From positions 1 through 42,466 of the forward strand of contig JAJECP010000019.1 of NCBI GenBank assembly GCA_022821985.1: DNA of 42,466 nucleotides, written 5' to 3'. Below, one piece after another: positions 25,307 to 34,615 of this stretch. A program made the position numbers and the translations under genes. The notes beneath the pieces are model-generated. The model worked only from the letters and a program-made list of their open reading frames with translations. It was not told the origin of the DNA and searched no databases. The DNA is from Acidimicrobiia bacterium. Lineage in GTDB: Bacteria; Actinomycetota; Acidimicrobiia; Acidimicrobiales; Poriferisodalaceae. Numbering within the stretch: position 1 is the stretch's first letter; each line of letters opens with the position of its first letter.

Positions 25307-26230
25307 ATGAGCTTTTTCGGATCTGACCACTTTGAGACGATCACCGACGGACTGATCTTCCCCGAAGGACCAGTGGTGCTGGCAGACGGTTCGGTGGCCG
25401 TTGTCGAGATCGGGCGCGGCACCATCACGCGCGTCGACGTGACCGACGGCCGAAAGGACATCCTGGCCACGCCAGGCGGCGGGCCGAACGGCGCCGCTCT
25501 GGGCCCCGACGGGGCGCTGTACGTGTGCAACAACGGCGGCTTCGAGTGGATCACCGTGCGGGGCCGCACCGTGCCCGGCGAGGTGGCTTCCGACTACACC
25601 ACCGGCCGCATCGAGCGCATCGATCTCGAGACCGGCGAGGTGGACATCCTGTATGCCGATGTGAACGGCGTGTCGCTCAAGGGACCGAACGACATCATGT
25701 TCGACTCCACCGGCGGCTTCTGGTTCACCGATCACGGCAAGACCCGCACCCGCGACCGGGACCGCGGCGGGCTGTACTACGCCAAGGCCGACGGCAGCCA
25801 CATCGAGGAGATCGCGTTCCCGATGGACGGCCCCAACGGCGTGGGCATCTCTCCCGAAGAAGACCGGGTCTATGTGGCCGAGACGTTCCAGGGCGCCATG
25901 TTCGCCTTCGACCTCGAGGGCCCGGGCAAGGTTGCCGCCGGTGTACCAGCACGGGGCTGGTTCCTGGCCCGACCGGCCGGCCGCAAGTACTTCGACTCGC
26001 TGGCCATGGACGCCGAAGGCAACGTGAGCGTGGCCACGATCCTCACCGGCGGCATCAGCACCTTCACCCGCGATGGCGACGAGCTCGAGTTCGCCCCCAC
26101 CGACGATTCGGCCACCACCAACATCTGCTTCGGCGGCGACGACATGCGCACGGCGTACGTCACCCTGTCGGGCACCGGCCGTCTCGCCGTCGGCGACTGG
26201 CCCCGCCCCGGCCTCAAGCTCCCGTTCTGA
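25307..26230 (+). CDS. SMP-30/gluconolactonase family protein
   Basis: This 307-residue six-bladed propeller lactonase begins SDHFETITDGLIFPEGPVVL, where Glu in FPEGP is the first metal ligand. GPNGAALGPDGALYVCNNGG, LKGPNDIMFDSTGGFWFTD and GPNGVGISPEEDRVYVAET carry the other conserved Asn and Asp positions. LGPDG and SPEED turns repeat in each blade as in gluconolactonases. It follows the dioxygenase gene by 61 bases and precedes the LacI regulator by 80, on the same strand. Hydrolysis of a sugar acid lactone fits this carbohydrate-type setting. It is clearly different from the family member at 14933-15787. The exact substrate is unknown. Confidence 0.88.
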   Translation: MSFFGSDHFETITDGLIFPEGPVVLADGSVAVVEIGRGTITRVDVTDGRKDILATPGGGPNGAALGPDGALYVCNNGGFEWITVRGRTVPGEVASDYTTGRIERIDLETGEVDILYADVNGVSLKGPNDIMFDSTGGFWFTDHGKTRTRDRDRGGLYYAKADGSHIEEIAFPMDGPNGVGISPEEDRVYVAETFQGAMFAFDLEGPGKVAAGVPARGWFLARPAGRKYFDSLAMDAEGNVSVATILTGGISTFTRDGDELEFAPTDDSATTNICFGGDDMRTAYVTLSGTGRLAVGDWPRPGLKLPF

Positions 26231-26266
26231 CGCCGCCGCGCTGATCGACCCGAATCCGCTGTTCGG

Positions 26267-26272
26267 TACCAT
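26267..26272 (+). promoter_or_regulatory. Candidate -10 box of the LacI regulator gene
   Basis: TACCAT fits TANNNT and would give a leader of about 33 bases that includes the GAAGGAACTC ribosome-binding site before ATG 26311. Confidence 0.35.
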
Positions 26273-26310
26273 CGACGCGGCGGCCTTCGCAACAGCCCTC
26301 GAAGGAACTC

Positions 26311-27327
26311 ATGACGGCCAAACGACAGGGTGGCTACCCGACCATCAAGGACATCTCGCAGCACGCGGGTGTCTCGAAGTCGCTGGTGTCACGCGCCCTG
26401 CGCGGCGAGGGCCACGTTCGCGAGAGCACCCGCCAGCGCATTCTGGAGTCGGCCGCGGAACTGGGCTACCGGGTACACGCCGGCGCTCGATCGCTCGCAG
26501 GCCTGAGCAGCGGGACCATCGGGTTCGTCATCACTGGGCTCTTCGACGCGTTCTGGGGCGAGGTCATGTTCGCCGTGGACCAAGAAGTCAGCCAACGCGG
26601 TATGCGAACGCTGTACCTGTCGAGCCCGCCTGAAGCCGGCGGCGAGCGCGAGGTCATCGAGCGGATGCTCGAGTACCGGGTGGACGGCCTCGCACTGGGG
26701 CTGCTCGGTCAGCGTGACGCTGCCGAACTCGAGGAATACGCGGATGTCCTGCCGGTCTTGGCGCTGATGTACGACCTTCGATCCGATCGATACGACACGC
26801 TCGTCACCGATGACGAAGCGGCCATGGCCTCAGTCGTCCGTCACTTGGCCGATCTGGGCCACAGCGACATCGCGCTCATCGGCGATGCCGAGATGCCCAA
26901 CGTCGCAGCCCGGACCCGCGGCTACACCGATGAGATGGAGCGGCAGGAATGCTCGGGACACATCTCCTTCGAGCCGGCCGGCTTCTTGCAGTCGGATGGG
27001 TATGAGGCTGCCGACAAGCTGCTACGCCGTTCGCGGCGACCGACGGCCATTGCCTGCGTCAACGACGCCCAGGCCCGCGGCGCTGTCCTCGCCGCAGTAG
27101 ACGCCGGCCTCGACGTGCCAGGCGACATCAGCATCACAGGCTTCGACGATTCGCTCTATGCCGTCGCAGGCATGCCTCGATTGACCACGGTGAGGCTGCC
27201 ACGTTCCGATATCGGGCAGACAGCGGTCAGCATGCTGAGCGACCGCATGAACGGCCGGGACACCGCTCTCGTGTCAGTGTTGAGCGCCGAGCTGGTGGCG
27301 CGGGACTCGACCGGCCCGGCCGGCTAG
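26311..27327 (+). CDS. LacI-family transcriptional regulator
   Basis: This 338-residue protein has the LacI layout. Residues 10-57 form the DNA-binding headpiece: PTIKDISQHAGVSKSLVSRA is the helix-turn-helix, and RILESAAELGYRVHAGARSL ends in the hinge helix. The rest is a periplasmic-binding-like sensor, with GTIGFVITGLFDAFWGEVMF, HLADLGHSDIALIGDAE, PTAIACVNDAQARGAVLAAV and ISITGFDDSLYAVAGMPRLT as the usual blocks. The first DNA-contact triplet of the recognition helix reads KSLVS rather than the common TYVS or ATVS, so its operator may be unusual. ATG 26311 follows GAAGGAACTC. It faces the inositol operon tail-to-tail with four bases between the stops, and is the obvious candidate to control it or the SDR-PhyH-SMP-30 run. 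The inducer is probably a cyclitol or sugar, by inference. Confidence 0.9.
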   Translation: MTAKRQGGYPTIKDISQHAGVSKSLVSRALRGEGHVRESTRQRILESAAELGYRVHAGARSLAGLSSGTIGFVITGLFDAFWGEVMFAVDQEVSQRGMRTLYLSSPPEAGGEREVIERMLEYRVDGLALGLLGQRDAAELEEYADVLPVLALMYDLRSDRYDTLVTDDEAAMASVVRHLADLGHSDIALIGDAEMPNVAARTRGYTDEMERQECSGHISFEPAGFLQSDGYEAADKLLRRSRRPTAIACVNDAQARGAVLAAVDAGLDVPGDISITGFDDSLYAVAGMPRLTTVRLPRSDIGQTAVSMLSDRMNGRDTALVSVLSAELVARDSTGPAG

Positions 27328-27331
27328 CTGG

Positions 27332-28339
27332 TTACGACGAGATCTCCGCCACGCTGACGGGACGTCCCTCACGTGCCGAGCGGGTGGCCGCCAGCGCGAT
27401 GGCCAAGCATGCGCGCCCGTCTTCGAGCGTCACCGACGGAGGCTCGCCTGCGAGCACGTCGACGAACGCAGCCCACTCGGCACGGTAGGACTCGGCATAT
27501 CGCTCAGTGAAGAACCACGGCATCGGCGCCGCGACAGCCCCTGCGGGCGCGGATCGCACGGCGCTGTGGGTGGTCGGGTTCTGCGAGGTCATCGCCCCGG
27601 CACTGCCGAACGCCTCGACCCGCTGGTCGTAGCCGTAGACGGCCTGCCGGCTGTTGTCGATGGTCGTGATGGTGCCGTCAGTGTGAGTGAGCACCGCCAC
27701 CGCGGTGTCCCAATCCCCGAGCTCGCCGATCACGGGATCGATGCGCACCGCGCCTGCGGCGTACACCTCGACGACCTCGGCACCCACCACGAAGCGCGCC
27801 ATGTCGAAGTCGTGGATCATCATGTCGGCGAATATGCCCCCTGAACCGGCGACATAGTCGTGCGGCGGGGGTTCCGGGTCGCGGCTCGTGATCCTCACGA
27901 CCTGCACCTCGCCGAGTTCGCCGTTGTGAGCAGCAGCGGCGACGGCGCGATGCGATGGGTCGAAGCGACGGTTGAAGCCCAGTTGAACTGCCGTGCCTGC
28001 TGCGGCAACAGCCGACACAGCGCGTTCGGCCTCGGCCAGTTCCAGCGAGACGGGCTTCTCACAGAAGGCAGGCAGCCCGGCGTTCGCAGCCGCCACGATC
28101 AAGTCGACGTGGGTTTCGGTCGGTGAGCAAATCGCCACGGCGTCGACGTCGGATCGGGCCATCAATGTTGACGGGCTGTGGGCTGCCGGCACATCCAACT
28201 CTGCCGCGAGCGACGCCGATGCGGCCGGAACGGCATCGCACACGGCAGCAAGACGGAAGCCGTCGATGCCGGCCAGTTGGCGCGCGTGCATCTGACCGAT
28301 CCGGCCGCAGCCGATGAGGCCGATGCCTGCTGTGCTCAC
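27332..28339 (-). CDS. iolG: Inositol 2-dehydrogenase (Gfo/Idh/MocA family)
   Basis: This 335-residue NAD-dependent enzyme would oxidise myo-inositol to scyllo-inosose (2-keto-myo-inositol). The Rossmann motif is LIGCGRIGQMHARQL. Catalytic Lys95 is in FCEKPVS. Asp172 and His176 in GGIFADMMIHDFDMARF match the Asp172/His176 pair of Bacillus subtilis IolG. GFNRRFD before it is also an IolG hallmark, more specific than the general family pattern. GTG 28339 overlaps the stop of iolD as GTGA, so the genes are translationally coupled. It is the last gene of the minus-strand inositol operon. Side activity on D-glucose, D-xylose or other cyclitols is known in the family and cannot be excluded. Confidence 0.9.
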   Translation of the reverse strand: MSTAGIGLIGCGRIGQMHARQLAGIDGFRLAAVCDAVPAASASLAAELDVPAAHSPSTLMARSDVDAVAICSPTETHVDLIVAAANAGLPAFCEKPVSLELAEAERAVSAVAAAGTAVQLGFNRRFDPSHRAVAAAAHNGELGEVQVVRITSRDPEPPPHDYVAGSGGIFADMMIHDFDMARFVVGAEVVEVYAAGAVRIDPVIGELGDWDTAVAVLTHTDGTITTIDNSRQAVYGYDQRVEAFGSAGAMTSQNPTTHSAVRSAPAGAVAAPMPWFFTERYAESYRAEWAAFVDVLAGEPPSVTLEDGRACLAIALAATRSAREGRPVSVAEISS

Positions 28340-30267
28340 AGGCCTCGCCGCTGCTGGGCCATGGCCTCGGCCATGTCTGCGGCTGCGGTGGCGATCTCGG
28401 GCCGGTCACTTGTCTCGGGCACGCCCACCTGCCATGCCGCCCCGCCTTCGGTCCACGAAGTGCGGTGAGTGGCGAGCACGATCACATACGTGCGCTCGGA
28501 CGCTTTCGCCCGCTCCAGCGCTACCTCCAGCTCGGCGATGGTGGCAACGGTTTCCGACGCGCATCCCATGGATGCTGCGTGCGCGGCGAAGTCGACATGT
28601 GCAGGCTCCGGTCCCGATCGGTCAGCGGTCCCCGATGGAGTCTGGGTCATCGTGTCGGCCAAGAAGTTGTTGAACGACTCGCCGCCTTGGGCCCGCTGCA
28701 GCCGGTTGATGACGGCAAAGCCCCCGTTGTCGCACACCACCACGGTGATCGGGTGGCCGCTCAGCACCGAGCTGTACAGGTCGGAGTTCATCATCAGGTA
28801 CGAGCCGTCGCCGATGAGTGCAACCACGTCCCGATCGCCCAATGCCTGCTTCGCGCCCCACGCACCCGAGATCTCGTAGCCCATCGTCGAGTAGCCGTAC
28901 TCGCAGTCGAAGGAGTGCTCAATGTCGCTGCGCCAGCCGTTCACGGTCTCCCCAGGCAGACCGCCGGCTGCAGTCACCACGTAGGTGCGTTCATCGGCCG
29001 CTCTCGACACGGCACCCACCACCTGTGCATACGTCGGCAGTTCTGCCAGCGAGCTGTCAGCCTCCGGCGCAGCGAGCTTGTCGATGTACGCGTGGTACTG
29101 CGCTGTTTCGGTCTCCGCACGCTCCGTCCAGCTCGCTGGAGCGACATAGCCTCCGAGCGCGGCTCCCAGCTCGGCGAGTCCCTCTCGCGCATCGGCGACC
29201 AGCGGCAGGCTGCCGTGCTTGGTCGCGTCGAACCGTGCCGTGTTCAGCCCGATGAACGTCGAGTCATGATGGAACACGGTCCACGAGCCGGTAGCGAAGT
29301 CGCCCAGCCGTGTGCCCACCGCCACGATCACGTCGGCAGCAGCGGCCATCGCGTTCGCGGACACGCAGCCCGTCACGCCGATCGGCCCGCAGGCAAGGGG
29401 GTGGCTGGAGGGGAAGCTGGTACGGCCGGCCACCGTCTCGACGACCGGGATGCCGTGGCGCTCGGCGAAAGCCCGCAGCTCGGCCTCTGCCATCGACCAG
29501 CGCACCCCGCCGCCGCTGATGAGCAGCGGGCGTTGTGCCGCCGAGAGCGCTGCCGCGGCAGCGGCGAGCTCGCGCCGGTCGGGGCGGGGGCGCCGCACCC
29601 GGTGCACCACCGGCTCGAAGAAGCGCTCCGGGAAGGAATATGTCTGCGCCTGGGTGTCCTGCGGCAAGCCGATGAAGGCGGGGCCGCAGTCGGCCGGGTC
29701 GAGCATCGTCGCCACTGCAGTAGGCAGGCTCGCCAGCACCTGCTCGGGTGCGGTGAGCCTGTCCCAGTAGCGAACCACGGACCGAAAGGCGTCGTTCACC
29801 GTCATCGACGGATCGCCGAAGTGCTCAACCTGCTGCAGCACCGGGTCAGGCAGTCGATGGCTGAAGGTGTCGCCCGACAGCAGCAGCAGCGGCATGCGAT
29901 TCGCGTGGGCCACTGCCGCGGCCGTGACCATATTGGTGGCACCGGGTCCGATGGAGCTGGTGGCCGCCATGATCCGGCGACGACGCATCGCCCGCGCATA
30001 GCCGACGCCGGCCAAGGCCATGCCCTGCTCGTTCTGCCCGCGCCACGTCGGCAACCCACGGCGCGCGCTGCGCAATTCGGGCCCGAGACAGGTCACGTTG
30101 CCGTGGCCGAAGATTGCATAGACGCCCCCGAACAGCGGCACCGACGCTCCGTCGGAGACAGCCGCCAGCCGGCCGGCCGCATCGGCGTCGAGGTCGTCGA
30201 GCGCGATCCGTTGCGCCACCATGTAGCGGACGATCGCACCGGCGGTGGTCAGCTCAATATCTGCCAT
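28336..30267 (-). CDS. iolD: 3D-(3,5/4)-trihydroxycyclohexane-1,2-dione hydrolase (ring-opening)
   Basis: This 643-residue thiamine-diphosphate enzyme opens the cyclohexane ring of the diketone made by IolE, giving 5-deoxy-glucuronate. The IolD-type N-terminal block FGGVYAIFGHGNVTCLGPEL is followed by GQNEQGMALAGVGYA, where Glu80 is the cofactor-activating glutamate. TSSIGPGATNMVTAAAVAH and GDTFSHRLPDPVLQQVEHF are diagnostic of IolD rather than acetolactate synthase. The ThDP/metal motif starts at GDGSYLMMNSDLYSS (496-510) and ends with CDNGGFAVINRL. The length is right for the family. ATG 30267 follows GAAGGGAGTCTCGCG. The gene sits 46 bases after the second dehydrogenase gene and overlaps iolG by four bases. 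Confidence 0.93.
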   Translation of the reverse strand: MADIELTTAGAIVRYMVAQRIALDDLDADAAGRLAAVSDGASVPLFGGVYAIFGHGNVTCLGPELRSARRGLPTWRGQNEQGMALAGVGYARAMRRRRIMAATSSIGPGATNMVTAAAVAHANRMPLLLLSGDTFSHRLPDPVLQQVEHFGDPSMTVNDAFRSVVRYWDRLTAPEQVLASLPTAVATMLDPADCGPAFIGLPQDTQAQTYSFPERFFEPVVHRVRRPRPDRRELAAAAAALSAAQRPLLISGGGVRWSMAEAELRAFAERHGIPVVETVAGRTSFPSSHPLACGPIGVTGCVSANAMAAAADVIVAVGTRLGDFATGSWTVFHHDSTFIGLNTARFDATKHGSLPLVADAREGLAELGAALGGYVAPASWTERAETETAQYHAYIDKLAAPEADSSLAELPTYAQVVGAVSRAADERTYVVTAAGGLPGETVNGWRSDIEHSFDCEYGYSTMGYEISGAWGAKQALGDRDVVALIGDGSYLMMNSDLYSSVLSGHPITVVVCDNGGFAVINRLQRAQGGESFNNFLADTMTQTPSGTADRSGPEPAHVDFAAHAASMGCASETVATIAELEVALERAKASERTYVIVLATHRTSWTEGGAAWQVGVPETSDRPEIATAAADMAEAMAQQRRGL

Positions 30268-30313
30268 CGCGAGACTCCCTTCGGGGCGGCGTCACCGATG
30301 ATGGCCGCCTGAT

Positions 30314-31543
30314 TCACCTGCCTGCCACGTCGGCGGGATCATGCGGTGCCAGCTCATCGACGTTTCCGGCGTTGAGCGGGATCACGTCTTCCCAGGTGCC
30401 GCTCATCCAGCTCCGCAGCAGAGCGGCCTGGACGCTGACATAGGCCACCGCCTCGGCGAAACCGGCGCAATGCGGGCGCCCGTCGCTGACTGCCGAGAGG
30501 TACTGGTGATCCTCGAGAGCGACAAGATCCTCGAACCCGATGGCGTTGGCATCGCCGGGAACGAAAGCGCTGTGGCCTGGATGTCGTTCGCCGGCTCGAA
30601 TCGTCGTGTAGCCACGCTCGGACGCGCTGCCGGCGTCCGGTGCCATGTACAGCCGCAGCTCATTCATGGTCTCCAGATTCCAGCCCAGTGCGCCCTCGGT
30701 GCCGTAGATATCGAATGCCATCTGGCTCTCGGGCCCCACCATCGTGCGACTGACCTCGAACGTGCCCCGCGAGCCGTTGGCGAACACAGCGAGAGCGCCG
30801 AAGTAGTCCTCGTTGGTGACCGGACCGGTCGGATCGTCCAGCCGCCCGCGGGCGTAGTGGCTTGCCCCGGCTGCCGCGACTGGCCGTTCGGCAATGAATG
30901 TGGCGCCGCTGCCGATCACCCGCTCGATCGGCCCGTTGAGCATCATGGCCAAGTCGATGGCGTGGCTGAGAATGTCGCTGGTGACACCGTGGCCCGCTTG
31001 ATCCAGCTCGAAGCGCCACGAGAGCAGCCCCAGCGGATCGGCCCCGAACATCGAGAAGAAGCGTCCCCGGTAGTTGGTGATCGATCCGAGCGCGCCGCTG
31101 TCGATGAGGGCCTTGGTGTGCTGCACGAGCGGCGCATACCGGTAGTTGTAGCCAACCCCGGTGATGCTGCCCGCCGCTGCGGCGGCTTCGAAGCAGCGCA
31201 CCGTCTGGGCCGGCGTGCCGCCGACCGGCTTCTCGCAGAACACGTGCTTGCCGGCGGCCACAGCCGCCGTGACGATCTCCTCGTGCAGCATGTTCGGCGC
31301 CGTGACATAGACGACATCCACGTCAGGACGGTCCACGGCCGGCCGCCAGTCGTCGGTCACGTCGCCGAAACCGAAGCCCTCGCTGGCCGCTGCGCGCCGT
31401 TCGTCAACCGTGTCAGCGCAGACCACAAGTTCGGGCGCGTAGCTGCGGTCGCTGAACAAGCTCGGGATGCGCATGACCGAGCGGGCGTGCGCCTGGCCCA
31501 TCCAGCCGAAACCGACCACGGCGATGCCCAAGCGCTGTCGCAT
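30314..31543 (-). CDS. Gfo/Idh/MocA family oxidoreductase (second cyclitol/sugar dehydrogenase)
   Basis: This 409-residue protein is longer than IolG but has the same fold. The NAD-binding motif is VVGFGWMGQAHARSVM. Lys105 lies in FCEKPVGG. Asp190 and His194 in TSDILSHAIDLAMML correspond to the catalytic pair. GYNYRYAPLV replaces the GFNRRFD of IolG, which places it in another branch. Such second dehydrogenases in inositol clusters (IolW, IolX and similar) often act on scyllo-inositol, but some act on other sugars. It lies eight bases after the ABC ATPase stop and 46 before iolD, so it belongs to the operon. A role in feeding an isomer such as scyllo- or D-chiro-inositol into the pathway is inferred. 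Confidence 0.85.
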   Translation of the reverse strand: MRQRLGIAVVGFGWMGQAHARSVMRIPSLFSDRSYAPELVVCADTVDERRAAASEGFGFGDVTDDWRPAVDRPDVDVVYVTAPNMLHEEIVTAAVAAGKHVFCEKPVGGTPAQTVRCFEAAAAAGSITGVGYNYRYAPLVQHTKALIDSGALGSITNYRGRFFSMFGADPLGLLSWRFELDQAGHGVTSDILSHAIDLAMMLNGPIERVIGSGATFIAERPVAAAGASHYARGRLDDPTGPVTNEDYFGALAVFANGSRGTFEVSRTMVGPESQMAFDIYGTEGALGWNLETMNELRLYMAPDAGSASERGYTTIRAGERHPGHSAFVPGDANAIGFEDLVALEDHQYLSAVSDGRPHCAGFAEAVAYVSVQAALLRSWMSGTWEDVIPLNAGNVDELAPHDPADVAGR

Positions 31544-31551
31544 TGATCGGT

Positions 31552-32328
31552 TCAGTGCGTTGCCAGCTCGTGCTGCAGTGCTTCGAGCTCGGCACCGCCG
31601 GCCATCATCTGCGTCAGCTCGGCCTGGCTGATGTCTTCCTTGGCGAAATTGCCCATGGAATGACCGCGATTGAGGATCACGAAGCGGTCTCCGACCGGGT
31701 ACGCATGATTGGGATTGTGCGTGATGAAGATCACGGCGAGTCCTCGATCACGCGCTTCCACGATGCGCCGCAGGACGACGCCGGACTGCTTGACGCCGAG
31801 CGCCGAGGTGGGCTCGTCGAGGATCAGCACCCGCGCGCCGAAGTAGCTGGCCCGGGCAATCGCCACTGACTGACGTTCACCGCCCGACAGCGTGCCAACC
31901 GGCTGCTCGGTGTCACGGATGTCAATGCCCATCTCCGCGAGCTGCTCTTTGGCGATCTGCTTGGCCTTCTCGATATCGATCTGGCGGAATGGCCCGAATC
32001 CCCTTGTGGGCTCTGCGCCGAGGAAGAAGTTCCGCCAGACCGACATGAGCGGCACCATGGCCAAGTCCTGGTACACGGTGGCGATGCCGGCAGCGAGGGC
32101 CGCCCGAGGCGACGAGAACGTGACCTCCTCCCCCTCCAGCAGCAGTTCTCCCTCGTCGTGCTGGTGCACGCCGGCGAGGATCTTGATGAACGTGGACTTT
32201 CCGGCACCGTTGTCGCCCAGCACACACGTCACCTCGCCGGGATTGACCGTGGTGGACACCCCGGTGAGGGCGATGATGTTGCCGTAGAACTTCGAGATGT
32301 TCCGCAGTTCGATCAGTGTGTCGCTCAT
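31552..32328 (-). CDS. Sugar ABC transporter ATP-binding protein, single-domain
   Basis: This 258-residue ATPase would energise uptake through the large permease encoded before it. Walker A is GDNGAGKST (38-46), the Q-loop YQD is near 86-88, the signature is LSGGERQ (147-153), Walker B is VLILDEPT (167-174), and the switch His is in VIFITHN. It aligns with one half of RbsA-type two-domain ATPases. As in the fructose/ribose-type FrcA systems, one gene encodes one nucleotide-binding domain, so the working unit is presumably a homodimer. ATG 32328 overlaps the permease stop as ATGA and is preceded by AGGAGCTGAGCC. Its place in the inositol operon makes a cyclitol or monosaccharide the likely cargo. 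Confidence 0.92.
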   Translation of the reverse strand: MSDTLIELRNISKFYGNIIALTGVSTTVNPGEVTCVLGDNGAGKSTFIKILAGVHQHDEGELLLEGEEVTFSSPRAALAAGIATVYQDLAMVPLMSVWRNFFLGAEPTRGFGPFRQIDIEKAKQIAKEQLAEMGIDIRDTEQPVGTLSGGERQSVAIARASYFGARVLILDEPTSALGVKQSGVVLRRIVEARDRGLAVIFITHNPNHAYPVGDRFVILNRGHSMGNFAKEDISQAELTQMMAGGAELEALQHELATH

Positions 32329-34607
32329 GGCTCAGCTCCTGCCGAGGCAGATTCGTCGGCCGCGCCAGCATCGCCGCCTGGCGGCTCGTCATCGTCGGGG
32401 TCGCCGCGCGCCGCCTGCGACCGCTCTGCACGCTGGCGCACGTAGTTGTTGACGATCACTGCCACCACCAGCAGCCCGCCGAGCACGAGGAAGCGCCAGT
32501 CGGTGTTCCAGCGCGCGAATCCGATGCCCTGGCTGATCATCCCCCAGATGAGCGCGCCGATCGCCGCACCGATAGCGGAGCCGTAACCGCCGGTCAGCAG
32601 GTTGCCACCCACGACGGCCACGATGATGTAGCGGAACTCGTTGCCGTCGCCGACATTGGCCTGCACGGAATTGAGGCGGAATGCGATGAGCATGCCTGCG
32701 ACCCAGGCGCAAACCGAGACCAGCATGAACAGCGTCGTCTTGGTGCGGGCAGCCGGGACGCCTACCGACCGGGCGGCGTCCTTGTTGCCGCCCACGGCGA
32801 AGGTCCAGCTGCCGAAGCGCGTCTTGGCCAGCACCCAGGCGCCGACGGCGGCGAACAGCACGTAGAAGAGCACCGAGACCCGGAATCGGGTCACCGCCTG
32901 GGTCGCTTCCTCCTCCAGGGTGGTGATGAACATCAGCTTGACTGCGAGCGCCAGGCCCGCAGCCGCCAGCCCGACCCTCACGAGGGGCCGGCCCATGCCT
33001 TCGTCGCTGCTGAACAGCAACCGGTAGAACGTGCCGACGGCGAAGATGCCGAGCGCAATCGCGCCACCCTTGGCGGCGCCCGTCGAGAGGGCATAGAGCA
33101 GGCCGTCACCGTCGATCAGCTCAATCACGGCGAACACGACGGCCGCAGCCCCGCCGGCGGCCATGGCGACGCGCGGCCACTGCCCCATCTGCGGCACGGG
33201 CACCGCCGTGCTGCGCCTCTGTGCGAGGGCTCGGGCCGCTGCGGTGGCAGCGAGCGCGAGCGCGATCAGCAGCAGCACCGAGAACAGCTCGACGCGCAGC
33301 TTGCGCGACGCGGACTCGGCCTGCACTACGAACGCGGCGACAGCCACGATGGCTGCGGTCGCCATCGGCAGCCACAGCGAGACGTCGGCTCGTGCCGTCA
33401 CCAGCATCAGCGCCACCACGCCGGCCACTGCCAGGCCGCCGAACAGCAACGCCCGGGCGGCCTGAATGGTCATCATGAAGCTGATCGCAGGGAGCAGCGC
33501 CACGACCACGCCGATGACCGGTGCGCTCGAGCGGACATGGCCGGTCGCGGCCAGCGCGGCCAGCACACCGGTGCCAGCGATGCCGATGGCGAATACCGCA
33601 CGCCCGAGACCGCCCCCCAGGAAGCCGAGCTGGTCAGAGTTCGTGGCATCCATGACCAATGCCAGCACCACGGCGACCACCACAGCGCCGACGCCGATGC
33701 CGATCATTCGCATCGTGCGGCTGTCGGGCGAAGGCCGACGCCGCTGTACTGGCTCGTAGCGGGATCTGCACCAAATCGCGACACCCGCCAGGGTCCCTGC
33801 GGCGATGACAGCTCCCCACAGCCAGTTCGAGGCGGTGCCGTCGGTGGTCAGCAGCATGACGAAGCCGAACAGCGGTACCGCGACGGCCCCGATGAACGCG
33901 CCCGCTGTAGCCCATGACGGCGGGTCGGCCCGACGCGTGTAGCTCATCTCCAGCAGACCTAGCAGCAGGGCGACGCCAGCCAGCACGAGCAGCCCTGCCC
34001 ACGCCCAGTCGCGGCCGTCCCAGATGTGCTGGTTGCGGATCCACTCGGCGCCGAAGATGTCGTCCCAGAACTCGTAGCCCTGCGCCTCGTCGAGGCCTTC
34101 GACGATGACCTTGTTGGTGAACAGCTTGCCGAAGCCGAGCTTGGCGCCGATGAGGATGAAGAACGTGCCCAGCGTGACGATGAAGCTGGGCAGCGATGTT
34201 CGCTCGACGAGCGTGCCGTTGAACCAGCCGATCGCCAGCGCAAAGCACAGCGACAGCGGCACCGCGAGGTGCAGGCTGAATCCCGCGCCACCGAGCTCGC
34301 CGACCTCGCGGCTCATCAGGATGACGAAGATGGCGGTGGCGCCCGTCATCGCGCCCGAGGACAGGTCGAACTCGCCGCCGATCATCAGCAGCGCCACCGG
34401 CACCGCCATGATGCCGAGCAGCGCGGCGACGTCGAGGAAGTTGGCAGTTCCCCCTGCGGTGCCGAATGCTTCAGATGTCAGCCAGAACAGCAGCCACACG
34501 CCGGCGAGGCCGAGCAGCGCACCAATCTCAGGACGGGTGAGCAGCTGTTGGATCGGCCCGCGATATGCGAGCCGTTCGTCGGCCCCGCCGGCGGTGTCGG
34601 CCGCCAC
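32325..34607 (-). CDS. ABC sugar permease (RbsC/FrcB type) with a giant membrane-embedded insertion
   Basis: This 760-residue permease is more than twice the usual 310-350. Residues 25-170 match the first half of an RbsC-type permease: a first helix, [16 protein letters not shown] (the conserved GxxDLSxG block) and [15 protein letters not shown]. Residues 596-720 match the second half, with [20 protein letters not shown] and [17 protein letters not shown]. Between them residues 200-595 add about twelve more hydrophobic stretches and only two notable hydrophilic loops (280-300 and 460-480), replacing a normal linker of some 60 residues. The C-terminus is an acidic tail ([10 protein letters not shown]). 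The frame is open throughout, without frameshift. GTG 34607 starts eight bases after the binding-protein stop, and the stop overlaps the ATPase start. Membrane topology of the insert is uncertain. Confidence 0.9.
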   Translation of the reverse strand: MAADTAGGADERLAYRGPIQQLLTRPEIGALLGLAGVWLLFWLTSEAFGTAGGTANFLDVAALLGIMAVPVALLMIGGEFDLSSGAMTGATAIFVILMSREVGELGGAGFSLHLAVPLSLCFALAIGWFNGTLVERTSLPSFIVTLGTFFILIGAKLGFGKLFTNKVIVEGLDEAQGYEFWDDIFGAEWIRNQHIWDGRDWAWAGLLVLAGVALLLGLLEMSYTRRADPPSWATAGAFIGAVAVPLFGFVMLLTTDGTASNWLWGAVIAAGTLAGVAIWCRSRYEPVQRRRPSPDSRTMRMIGIGVGAVVVAVVLALVMDATNSDQLGFLGGGLGRAVFAIGIAGTGVLAALAATGHVRSSAPVIGVVVALLPAISFMMTIQAARALLFGGLAVAGVVALMLVTARADVSLWLPMATAAIVAVAAFVVQAESASRKLRVELFSVLLLIALALAATAAARALAQRRSTAVPVPQMGQWPRVAMAAGGAAAVVFAVIELIDGDGLLYALSTGAAKGGAIALGIFAVGTFYRLLFSSDEGMGRPLVRVGLAAAGLALAVKLMFITTLEEEATQAVTRFRVSVLFYVLFAAVGAWVLAKTRFGSWTFAVGGNKDAARSVGVPAARTKTTLFMLVSVCAWVAGMLIAFRLNSVQANVGDGNEFRYIIVAVVGGNLLTGGYGSAIGAAIGALIWGMISQGIGFARWNTDWRFLVLGGLLVVAVIVNNYVRQRAERSQAARGDPDDDEPPGGDAGAADESASAGAEP

Positions 34608-34615
34608 AGGGAGGG

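Noticed and set aside
27320..27331. CCGGCTAGCTGG near-palindrome between the LacI and iolG stops as a terminator
   Set aside because: It has no loop, contains a mismatch, and the convergent gap is only four bases.
28465..33917. Long plus-strand open frames opposite iolD and the ABC permease (28465-30312, 30341-31546, 32316-33917)
   Set aside because: Compositionally biased translations without domains, fully opposite genes with clear catalytic motifs.
32325..34607. Idea that the 760-residue permease is two genes or a frameshifted pair
   Set aside because: The frame is uninterrupted, the two halves match one permease in the correct order, and no internal ribosome-binding site or start with a family N-terminus is seen.
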